This document shows positions 9,928 to 17,015 of a stretch of DNA of 17,015 nt, piece by piece. Made by a program: the position numbers and the translations under genes. The notes below the pieces were generated by a model. That model saw nothing but the letters and a program-made list of their open reading frames with translations, was not told where the DNA came from and made no database searches. The stretch's first letter is position 1; each line of letters opens with the position of its first letter. The DNA is from Triparma columacea (lineage: Eukaryota > Sar > Bolidophyceae > Parmales > Triparmaceae): NCBI GenBank assembly GCA_030267965.1, contig BRYA01001448.1:1-17015 (forward strand). Reading direction: 5' to 3'.

Positions 9928-11212
9928 ATGTTTTCCAGAGCAGCAACATCAGTTGCCCCTCGCCTGGCCGCTCGTGCCACCCTTCGGCCCGCGTCCTCAA
10001 TTCGCGCCTTTAGTAGCGAGAAGGCCGAGGATGTGGTAGTAGAGGAGGAGGTAAGTTCTGCTGAATTGTCAAGGTCGGCTGGGGAATTGGACCAAATCCT
10101 GTTTGCATCCACCAATACGTCCACGAAAATCTCACCTTCGCTTCCCTGTCCTGTCCATTCCGACCAGGCTCCTAAGATCCCTAAGAGGGTCGGTGGCGTT
10201 GGTAACATCTTCGACGTTGCCAAGCAGCTCAATCCAGACCTTCCTGCCAATCTCCCCGAGGTTGCTACCCTTGACCGTGCCCACGACAAGCAGGGATACC
10301 GCGTCGTCCAGATTAGGCAGATGGGGAGGGGTTCCATGACCAGTAGTGTGGGAGCGGGGAGGAACTGGGTCGTCAGGTTCTCCAACACTGCAGAGTCATG
10401 GAGTAACGGGGAGGAGGTGAGATTTATGTCGGTTTGGAGGCCACAAAGGCCCCACAAACAGCAGCAGCAGCAGCAGTAGCAGCAGCAGCGCTTCGAGATC
10501 TCTAATTTACCCTCCCCCCCCACCCACACCCTCCTCTTTCCCACAACCCCAACCGCAGTCCGAGGGCACTGCCAGTGATCGTTGGTCAAACCCCCTCATG
10601 GGCTACACTTCCTCCGCCGACCCCATGTCGAACCTCATTAACAACCTCAACTTCCCCTCTCCCCAATCTGCCATGGACTTTGCCCTCAAGAGAGGGTGGG
10701 ACTATGAGTTCCCAGATTTCGCCACCCTAGTCTTCAAGGACAATGGCGACATCTACGACCCCTCCACCGACGTCCCATTAAGGGACTCGTCCGGTAACCT
10801 CAACCCCGACCACTCGATGGTGACGAAGGGTCCCTCCGGCTCCCTCTCCCTCCGCGAGACCTACACCAGCCACAAGGTCCCCCCCTACTTTGACGACGCC
10901 ACCACCGACCTCTACGGCTCCCACGCCAACAAGATGTCCCCGTACTGGCCCGAGGACGACATGAGGTACAGGAAGGAGAAGGACAACGCCGACGACTACG
11001 CTGAGAACTTCCTACCCAAGGCCGTTAAGCACCACCTGGCAACGGAGAAGATGGGTGCGGACTTCTTCGCTAGGGACCATAGCGGGGCGAGCCACTACTT
11101 TAGGCCGCTCAAGTACCATGGGGATGGGATCGTTAGACAGCATGGACCTAAACAGGACCCGACGGGTGAGGAGATCGCGGAGGACGTTGAGGGGTGGAGG
11201 AGTAGAAGGTGA
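9928..11212 (+). CDS. NDUFS4: NADH dehydrogenase (complex I) NDUFS4-like 18-kDa subunit, 341 residues, three exons
   Basis: Exons are 9928-10050, 10168-10416 and 10559-11212, all phase 0. Introns are 117 bp (GTAAGT) and 142 bp (GTGAGA). The start MFSRAATSVAPRLAARATLR is Arg/Ala/Ser-rich without acidic residues, a typical mitochondrial presequence. Residues about 85-180 carry the complex I NDUFS4 signature: QMGRGSMTSSVGAGRNWVVR, then DRWSNPLMGYTSSADPMSN and FALKRGWDYEF, matching the RWxNPLMGWxSTADPxSN core of the family. NDUFS4 sits at the N-module/Q-module junction of the matrix arm and helps assembly and stability. The protein is about twice the length of the animal protein because of a C-terminal extension of roughly 150 residues, rich in Asp, His, Tyr and Lys, that I do not recognise. 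An in-frame ATG at 9817 would add a hydrophobic extension and is less likely to be the start. Confidence 0.9.
10459..10488 (+). repeat. CAG microsatellite in NDUFS4 intron 2
   Basis: (CAG)6-TAG-(CAG)3 lies wholly inside the intron at 10417-10558. If the intron were retained the repeat would be read as polyglutamine and end at its internal TAG, so retention gives a truncated protein. Confidence 0.9.
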
Positions 11213-11233
11213 TGGGGAGTGTTGAGTTTGGAT

Positions 11234-11261
11234 GGGCGGGGTGGGGGGGGGGAGGGGGGGG
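11234..11261 (+). other. G-quadruplex-type tract in NDUFS4 3' UTR
   Basis: Four G runs (3, 4, 10 and 8 G) are separated by single bases C, T and A, starting 22 bases after the NDUFS4 stop. This matches the strictest G-quadruplex pattern with 1-nt loops. About 90 bases downstream a C-rich stretch (cccctccttccccc, around 11350) could pair with it. On the other strand the tract is C-rich and lies beyond the PHB1 stop. Confidence 0.7.
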
Positions 11262-11410
11262 ATTTATTTTCAATACGTCAATGAGCGTTTTGACAAGCGA
11301 ACGAATGGCCTTCCTAATTACTTTTCTCTATCAAGTCCGGCTTCGTTGCGCCCCTCCTTCCCCCCTCGAACCTTTTTTTATTCTTTTTCCACCTGTGTCA
11401 TCATGTAAAT

Positions 11411-12730
11411 TTACTTGTCAATGTTCATGAGGAGTCCCGGTCCCCCTCCTCCAGTTCCTCCCCCCCCGCTTCCAGACGGTAGATAAGTGATGTTCCTCGC
11501 CCTTGCTAGTGTTGTCGCGATTTGCTTAGCGGCGTCGATCTTTTGAACCTCGATGATCCCCTCCCCTGACCTTTCGATGGACTTGGTCAAGAGCTCCGCG
11601 GCCTCAGCCTCACCCTCGGCCCTGATGACCGTGGCCAGGCGCTCCTGCTCCGCCTTCTGCACCACGAAAAGCTGCTTCTCCGCGTTCTGCTGAGCCACCT
11701 GCTTCTCCTCGATGGCCCTGACGAACTCAGGCATGAAGTTGAGGTGGGTGATGGCGACGTCGTCGAATATTAGGTTGAACTGGGCGCCGCGCTCCTTTAT
11801 GCCCTCTGCGATACGGGCGGACACCTCCGCACGCTTGGACAGGAGCTCGGAAGCGTTGTATTGAGCGACGACGGACTTAAGGACCTCGTTTCCAATACCT
11901 GGGAGGACGCGCTCGGAGTAGTCGGGGCCGAGGGTTCGGTAGATGTGGGAGAGCTTGTCCTCCATGGGCCTCCAGAGCACGCGGAGCTTAATGTTTACTG
12001 TCTGGAGGTCCTTGGTTCCGGTCTGAGACGGGATCTCCTTGGGAGTAGACCGGACCTCAATGATGATAGGACGCTGGATAATAGGAATAATAAAGTGGGT
12101 TCCCTCGCCACGAACATCGGGGAGAATACCACCCTGAAGGTTGTCGAAAAGAACGGCACGGTGACCGGCGTCGACCTGAGGTGGGGGAGGGGAGGGGGGT
12201 GAGTTGGAGGAAGGGATGAAGGGAGATGAAAGGAAAGGAAGTGGCGTTTTGGAGACTGTGTATTGTCTCTCAAGACGGAATGAAAGAGCTAATGAGAGAG
12301 CTAATGAAGAGCTAATGAAAGAGCTCGTCTCGCAATATTCTAGCCCAGCACCCCGCACAACGGCCCCCACTCCCCGCACCCCCCAAAAAATCACCCGAAA
12401 CGAAGCTACTCCAACCCTCCACAGAACAACCCCCCCTGAGTGAGTCTGCGACAGGCCAAAGCAAGATTGAAGCAAACTCGACGTTACCCACTCAATGTCT
12501 CACGAATAGCCTTAACGTCCTCTACAAGGTCACCGTGTCCCCCCTCCTTCCCCCCTAAACGTCCATCAGGTGTAAAAGGATGGTGTGATCGATCACGCCA
12601 GTGAACGCAGAGGGGTCATTTTTGGGGGTGTTGGGACACTTACATTGTATAAACACTGATTTACACCTATAAGGCCTATTGCTGCAACGCCCGAATACCT
12701 TGATATCGAACCTAAAAGTTTATCAGCCAT
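11411..12730 (-). CDS. PHB1: Prohibitin-1, mitochondrial inner membrane, 283 residues, two exons
   Basis: Exon 1 (12730-12644) encodes MADKLLGSISRYSGVAAIGL and on to CLYN. Exon 2 (12175-11411) resumes at VDAGHRAVLFDNLQGG. The phase-0 junction at YN|VDAG is where prohibitins continue without a break. The 468-bp intron has a GTAAGT donor. Residues about 10-27 are the N-terminal hydrophobic anchor and 30-190 the SPFH/PHB domain (GEGTHFIIP, RSTPKEI, ERVLPGIGNEVLKSVVA). A coiled coil at about 185-235 (KQVAQQNAEKQLFVVQKAEQ) and the family hallmark RARNITYLPSG follow. PHB1 forms ring complexes with PHB2 in the inner membrane and supports m-AAA protease regulation, cristae and respiratory-complex stability. 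Length is close to the usual 272. The tail after YLPSG is replaced by a Gly-rich stretch ending LLMNIDK instead of the usual Gln/Leu-rich end. Confidence 0.95.
12176..12643 (-). other. PHB1 intron, 468 bp, with short tandem repeats
   Basis: This is the longest intron in the window. It runs from GTAAGT (12643-12638) to CCACCTCAG (12176) and has a C-rich tract before the acceptor. It contains the 12-bp tandem repeat at 12279-12325. I see no gene or RNA inside it. Confidence 0.85.
12279..12325. repeat. Four-copy 12-bp tandem repeat in PHB1 intron
   Basis: On the plus strand: aatgaaagagct, aatgagagagct, aatgaagagct and aatgaaagagct, contiguous. It is a simple minisatellite with one substitution and one single-base deletion. 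Confidence 0.9.
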
Positions 12731-12939
12731 TTTTGTTTGGGAAGGTTTTTTTTGTAGACTCTGAGTGTGCACCGAGGTCTGACTTGGGGAGGTTTTTTAC
12801 CTAATTTGAACGTAAAGATGCCGACGTGTCGTGCTAAATTTTTTTTAATTATCGCTAGAATTACTACGGCGCTTTCGTGGAGTACGTGTTTCGTGAGGAG
12901 TTTGATTAGATAAAGTTAAATTTACTGTACTTTAGTTTT

Positions 12940-13527
12940 TTAGCGCCCCAGCAGCGAAGCCCGGTCCCCCTCTGCAGCGGCTGCCTTCTCCAGGGTGGAT
13001 ACGCGAGCCCACTCGCCCATGAAGCAGCCGCAGCCGATGACCCCCAGCGGCAGAAACATGGAGGTGAACTCGTTGGTGGTCACGTCCGCGCCGCCATTTG
13101 GAAGATATGGGTTTCCCCCCACGAGCGCGCTCTCCCCGTAGCCCACCGCGCACATAACGAAGTAGAGGCACCAGCACGCGAAGCGCATGTGGTAGGGAAG
13201 AACTCTCCGCGGCATGAGGCCGAAGTACAGCCACACCATGCCGAGGACCATCTCGGCAGCAAACTCGGTGCGGCCGTAGTATATGATGAAGTCCTGCAGC
13301 TGCTTGCCGTCCAGATTTTCCTCCTTGACTTTGCCGATCGCCTCCCAAAGCTCCGTCGTCACCCCGTCCTCGTTCTTTAACATTTGGAGGCTGGCGTCAT
13401 ACCCCGTGTAGCACGGAAAGGTGCCAGCCACCATCCCCAGGCCGGCCAGCAGGAAGACGGAACGCCCCAGCAGCGCGAGCACGCGCGTAGTCCAGTCCCA
13501 GCTCGGAGCCATGTAGTCTGATTTCAT
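12940..13527 (-). CDS. Unrecognised four-helix membrane protein, 195 residues
   Basis: Single exon, ATG at 13527 (a second ATG at residue 6). Likely membrane segments are residues 16-36, 90-105, 115-131 and 156-172. A hydrophilic loop of about 50 residues separates helices 1 and 2 (Cys39, then KNEDGVTTELWEAIGKVKEE), and a Gly/Asn/Pro-rich loop lies between helices 3 and 4 (GGNPYLPNGG). Cys are clustered in helices 3 and 4 (118, 120, 126, 166, 168). The C-terminal tail is short and charged. There is no obvious cleavable signal peptide or targeting presequence. I do not recognise the family. The open frame, regular GC-rich codons, a TATA-like box upstream and the lack of a better frame support a real gene. 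Coding GC is much higher than in the AT-rich flanks. It points toward PHB1, with 209 bp between them. Confidence 0.78.
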   Translation of the reverse strand: MKSDYMAPSWDWTTRVLALLGRSVFLLAGLGMVAGTFPCYTGYDASLQMLKNEDGVTTELWEAIGKVKEENLDGKQLQDFIIYYGRTEFAAEMVLGMVWLYFGLMPRRVLPYHMRFACWCLYFVMCAVGYGESALVGGNPYLPNGGADVTTNEFTSMFLPLGVIGCGCFMGEWARVSTLEKAAAAEGDRASLLGR

Positions 13528-13866
13528 CTCTCTTCGTTCTTCGATAAAAAACTTAAGTAGTGAACTATCGCAAAGTGAGAATACACGGTATTATATAAAC
13601 TCGACTTGCAGTTGTTAATAAAATGCTTGGGATCGTTCGTGTGATGTATTATCGATACAAATTGATCTTTTCCTCTGCTCATCCTTGCTCATCTTCTCTT
13701 CTTCTTCTTCTCATTTTCTCATTTTCTTATCTTCACATCTTCTCGTCTTCACCTTCTCACTTCGCCTCTTCACCTTCTCTCCTCTTCACCTTCACTCCCC
13801 TTCACATCATCATCTTTGAGCATAAATTGATCTGACTCGATTTGTTGTCTCGTAATTTGAGTAGAA
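13528..13866. other. Divergent promoter region with long pyrimidine tract
   Basis: 339 bp between divergent starts. Bases 13666-13811 are almost pure C/T on the plus strand, a degenerate array of cttctc/ttcacc units leading toward the AlgH-type gene. The tract is flanked by two copies of aaattgatct (13659-13668 and 13824-13833). The minus-strand TATA-like box at 13591-13597 is in the same region. No gene seen. Confidence 0.7.
13591..13597 (-). promoter_or_regulatory. Candidate TATA box for the four-helix membrane protein
   Basis: TATATAA on the minus strand lies 64-70 bp upstream of the ATG at 13527, in an AT-rich stretch. The position suits a short 5' UTR, but no transcript start is visible. 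Confidence 0.4.
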
Positions 13867-15936
13867 ATGTCCTCATTTGTGCGTTCATTTGTGCGTACTT
13901 CCTCATTTATGCGTACATCGTTAGTTTCGTTAGTTTTTATATCACTAATACTTCCGTTATCTGTTGCATTCTACGTAAATAATGGATACTATAGAACACA
14001 TTACAGGACTCCAAACATTATAGCTACATCAAACGTATATACTTCACGATCAACTACAAATACGTTGTTTGGAGACTTATCTAATGACGATAATGACTAT
14101 GATAATGAGGAAAATACAGACAGTCAGACTTCACCACTTGACTGGAGATCTTTCCGAGCAAACCTTGTTGCTAAGGGTGAGTGAGTGATGCGTTGCTTGA
14201 GTGATGCGTTATGCCTCAATGCTATAGAATACTATAGGATTGCAGCGGTTGTACTGGAGCGTGGATAGCAACTCATCACTCTGATACTCATCACTCTGAT
14301 ACTCATCCCTACCCCCCCTCCCCTCCCCAACCTCCCACCAGAACGGGGTGAAACCTCCCCCTCCACAAGTGACCGAACTTGGGCCTACAACGCCGGCAAC
14401 GTCATCGAGTCCGGGAGCCTAATCGTCGCCAGCACCCGCTCAAAGATCGGCACAGTGGGCTTCGGCCTCCGGCAGCAGTACTTCCACAAGTGTGTAATGC
14501 TGATCCTCCACCACGACGAAGAGTTCACAAAGGGCATCATCATCAACAGATTCAGGGAAGGCGAGCGCCCCCACTTCGGGGGCGACGTATCTAGGGAGCG
14601 AGTCGTCCTCCACTCCAGCAAGGACGAGGGCCTCCGTCGTCTGTCTATAAATGTGGTCGGGGACCTCTTCATCTCCACAGTAGACAACGTCAACCTCGCG
14701 GTTCAGGGAGGGGTGGTATCCTGGGACGATGTTTACGTGTTCGAGGGCTACGCGGGGTGGGGGAAGGGGCAACTCATGGGAGAGCTCGAGAGGCAGAGCT
14801 GGTACATGGTCTCCAGCGGTGACAAGGTGAGATGATGTTAGCGATGAGGTTAGCGATGCTAACCCCAACCCCCATATAAAGCTTCGCTAACTCTAACCCC
14901 ATCGCTCCAGCTTGTCATGGATGTAATGTCGGAACTAAAGGGAGAGAACCCACGGGATGCTGGCTTGGCGTGCTGGGAGACTCTCGTAGATACCCTAGGC
15001 CTGGATCCCCCCCCGAGCGAGTACTCCGACCTCATGTTAAAGACTTGGGTGAACAGAACGCTCCTGGGAACTGAAGGGTCTTCCGCCCCGGGAGAGCTCT
15101 CCCCTTCAACGCAGGAGATAATGAGGACCACCAGCGAGGTCGACCGCCTCATCAAGATGGCCAACAGCATAAAGCGGGGAACCAACGACACGGCGACCTC
15201 CTCCGGGTCCCTCTACGTCCCCCCGGGTACCGTCGTCTGCGCGTCGAGGAACGGGCACCTCCTGAGCAACCAGTACCTCCACAAGTCTGCGGTCCTCGTA
15301 CTCTCAAACGACCCCATCGCGACGGTCGGCATCGTGCTAAACAGGCCGACGCCGAACGGGATAGAGGTGGAGATCCCAGGGAAGGGAACCTTCGTTATGC
15401 CGCTGCTTTTCGGGGGCGCGTACAAGGTCAAGACGGAACCGGGGGTCATCTGGCTACACAACAACAAGCTCCTGAAAGAAAAGGGGGTCGGGTCGAGCCT
15501 GGGAATCAACCCTGGCTCGTCCTACTTCAAGGTAACGAGCGGGGAGGCTGTCAAGTGCATCAAGGCGGGCCTATGCGGGGTGAAGGACTTTGTGGTCGTC
15601 AGCGGGGTGTCAGTTTGGACCAAGGGGGAGAAGGGTACCGTGAGGGGCATCGAGGGAGAAGTGCTGAGCGGGAGGTTCAGGGTCGCGACGGCGAACGTCA
15701 TGAGGAACCTCTGGGACGAGATCACGGGGCAGAATGTTCTTAGGAAGGATGGAACTTATAGGGCCTGCTTGAAGTCAGAGGAGTGCTGGAAGGCAGCTTT
15801 TGAGGGTACCCCACCTGAGGATAACGAGAGGACCACGGTTTGGGGGACAGACGTTACGGAAGAGTGGGTGGGGGATGAAGGCTTGAGGAATTGGGGCAAG
15901 ATGTTCATGGTGGGATTCGAGGATGAGGAGGAGTAG
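13867..15936 (+). CDS. Tandem AlgH/UPF0301 (DUF179) protein, probably plastid-targeted, 606 residues, three exons
   Basis: Exons are 13867-14176, 14342-14826 and 14911-15936; introns are 165 and 84 bp (GTGAGT, GTGAGA). Residues 1-35 form a hydrophobic signal peptide ending LPLSVA|FYVNN. A Phe just after the cleavage point, followed by a Ser/Thr/Tyr/Asn-rich stretch, is the heterokont plastid bipartite signal pattern. Domain 1 (about 126-300) has GSLIVAST, HKCVMLILHHDEEFTKGIII, HFGGDVSRERVVLH and GYAGWGKGQLMGEL. Domain 2 (about 365-535) has GTVVCASRN, SAVLVLSNDPIATVGIVLNR, LLFGGAYKV and IWLHNN. Both match the AlgH fold of about 185 residues. The family's biochemical role is unsettled; bacterial AlgH was named for an effect on alginate regulation. 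Domain 1 has lost the NRP hallmark and domain 2 has lost GYAGWG. The acidic C-terminal tail includes a Cys pair (CLKSEEC). Confidence 0.87.
13873..13914 (+). repeat. Short repeats encoding the signal peptide n-region
   Basis: tcatttgtgcgt occurs at 13873-13884 and 13885-13896, with a variant tcatttatgcgt at 13903-13914. They encode SFVR, SFVR and SFMR, the positively charged start of the signal peptide. Confidence 0.85.
14183..14310 (+). repeat. Complementary repeats at the two ends of AlgH-gene intron 1
   Basis: Near the donor, gagtgatgcgtt occurs at 14183-14194 and 14199-14210. Near the acceptor, actcatcactctgat occurs at 14271-14285 and 14286-14300 and begins a third time. GAGTGATG and CATCACTC are exact complements, so the two ends of the 165-bp intron can pair. 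Confidence 0.85.
14837..14906 (+). repeat. Hairpin-forming repeats in AlgH-gene intron 2
   Basis: gttagcgatg occurs at 14837-14846 and 14849-14858. The arm agcgatgaggtt (14840-14851) pairs with aaccccatcgct (14895-14906) at 11 of 12 positions, and cgctaac (14885-14891) also complements gttagcg. The intron is only 84 bp, so most of it can fold on itself. Confidence 0.85.
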
Positions 15937-16032
15937 GGGGGGAGAGGATTTGTCGTGGGCGAAACGCACAAGGCGCGAGAGGAAGGAGAAAGTAAGCCCA
16001 ATACATTTTTTATGCCGTAACAGGGGCTCTCA

Positions 16033-16988
16033 TCACTTTCGTCTACTTCCTCCCTCCTCGTCCTTATTCACGCCACCCTCGAGAACCCCTTCCTCTTCAC
16101 CCTCCCTCGCCCCAGCCTCGACCTCCTCTCCCTCCCTTGCTGATCCCCCATCAGGCATCACGTCATTATCAACCTTCTTACCCGACGCCTCCTCGAGTTG
16201 CGCCAAGTACGTGCCCACGTCCAAGTTCGTCGCGTAGTTGAACTGCACCAGGTTCTGCCTGTAGAAGGCCTCCACGGGCGGCGGCCTCTGCCTTATGAAC
16301 CCCCCGCTGAAGCCGACGAGGCTGCCGTGGAACTTCTCGAGGTCCACCTCCTGGACGCCCTTGAAGCCGGTGACGATGTCGGTGCTCTGACCGGACATTT
16401 GGAGATCGCTCAAGACGTCAAAGTCACGAGTGTCTATTCTGACCATCTTACCGTGCCACATCCCGTTGAAGTGAGGCACCAAATACATGAAGCTGCCGCT
16501 GGCGAAGCCCCCCGCGAAGCCCCTCAGGAGACTGTCGGGGTAATCCGGGGTGTTCTTCCTGAAAACTTTGGCAATGTCCAGTGTCTTGATCCCCCCGACT
16601 GCAAAGTTGTTCATGTCCACCCTCGTAAGTATCGAGAACTGATTCCTCCCCCTAAAGTTCACTTCAGTCATCCCGTTCTGGTAGGGGACGAACACTGCGT
16701 ACGCCCCGTAGCTGAAGCCGCCGGCGAAACCCTTGAGCTCGTTGCTGAGAAGACTCAGGTCCAGGACTTCCACGGTGTCAAGGGAAAAGTCCAGTAGCGA
16801 GAACCTCACCACCTTGCTGCTGTAGTCGCCAAAGCCCTGCAACGAGATGAAGGATGGGTTAGTACTGCGGCCCACGATTAACGAGATGATTTGTTTGATA
16901 CAAATTTGCCTCAAAGCTTCCCTTCCTCCTCACCTTGCTGTAAGGGACCAAGTACCCGTAGATACCACCCTGGAAACCCCCGCTGAAC
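16033..16988 (-). CDS. GFxGGF/YLVPY repeat protein, N-terminus beyond the right edge
   Basis: Visible exons are 16988-16934 and 16836-16033 (TGA), with a 97-bp intron (GTGAGG...TTGCAG). A further acceptor at 16989-16990 shows that more exons lie outside the window. At least four repeats of about 50-70 residues start FSGGF, GFAGGF, GFAGGF and GFSGGF. The best three continue as aromatic-(L/F)VP(Y/H)xNG, then (V)VR(I/F)-D...F..V..LDL. This resembles a repeat type common in stramenopile and haptophyte proteins; a beta-propeller-like or beta-solenoid fold is my inference. The last repeat is degraded (IRQRPPPVEAFYRQ). The C-terminal tail from about residue 230 of the visible part is acidic, Gly/Glu-rich and likely disordered. 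Function unknown. Its stop is 96 bp from the convergent AlgH-gene stop. Confidence 0.82.
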
Positions 16989-16995
16989 CTGCGAA

Positions 16996-17015
16996 GGGGG
17001 GGGGGGGGGGGGGGG
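16996..17015. repeat. 20-base G homopolymer at the end of the sequence
   Basis: On the coding strand of the repeat-protein gene this is C20 immediately before TTCGCAG, so it is the polypyrimidine tract of a splice acceptor. The sequence ends inside the run, so true length and continuation are unknown. Confidence 0.9.

Noticed and set aside
12176..12475. Unspliced N-terminus for PHB1 starting at 12475
   Set aside because: It reads the intron. Exon 1 at 12730-12644 gives a normal prohibitin anchor and an exact join YN|VDAG.
14455..14835. Separate short AlgH gene starting at 14455
   Set aside because: The frame continues upstream to an acceptor at 14341 and joins exon 1 in phase, giving a targeting leader.

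Overview
The window is nuclear DNA of a gene-dense eukaryote with short spliceosomal introns. Thirteen introns could be placed, all GT-AG; 11 of the 13 donors read GTGAG and two read GTAAG. The gene set fits a photosynthetic stramenopile (ochrophyte alga): a START-like protein of a type I recall as expanded in these algae, a GFxGGF/YLVPY repeat protein, and an AlgH-family protein whose N-terminus looks like a signal peptide ending in a VA-F cleavage motif, as in heterokont plastid targeting. A bolidophyte-like alga is my best guess, but it is an inference from gene style, not a proven assignment.

Layout. 1-9138 is all minus strand: a START-like protein running off the left edge (1-2127), a seven-exon gene for a 1419-residue multi-WW protein (2889-7931) and a two-exon Rab1/Ypt1 GTPase (8249-9138). 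Then come a plus-strand NDUFS4-like complex I subunit (9928-11212, three exons) convergent with minus-strand prohibitin PHB1 (11411-12730, two exons), and an unrecognised four-helix membrane protein (12940-13527, minus, single exon). The last part holds a tandem AlgH/UPF0301 protein (13867-15936, plus, three exons), convergent with a partial repeat protein (16033-16988, minus) that runs off the right edge. Spaces between convergent genes are about 100-200 bp; divergent or tandem spaces are about 210-790 bp.

There is no operon logic. NDUFS4 and PHB1 are both mitochondrial inner-membrane proteins, Rab1 is a secretory-pathway regulator, and the AlgH protein is probably plastid-directed. The most distinctive object is the WW protein. 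It has eleven tandem WW-like repeats plus a separate C-terminal WW domain split by an intron. Most repeats have Tyr in place of the second signature Trp. A recent internal duplication has one copy with an 82-bp intron and one without, and proline-rich stretches in the same chain could act as intramolecular ligands. Other points of note are self-complementary arms inside both AlgH introns, a G-quadruplex-type tract just after the NDUFS4 stop, and poly-C splice-acceptor tracts, the last of which coincides with the end of the sequence. No CRISPR array, insertion sequence, rRNA or tRNA gene was recognised.
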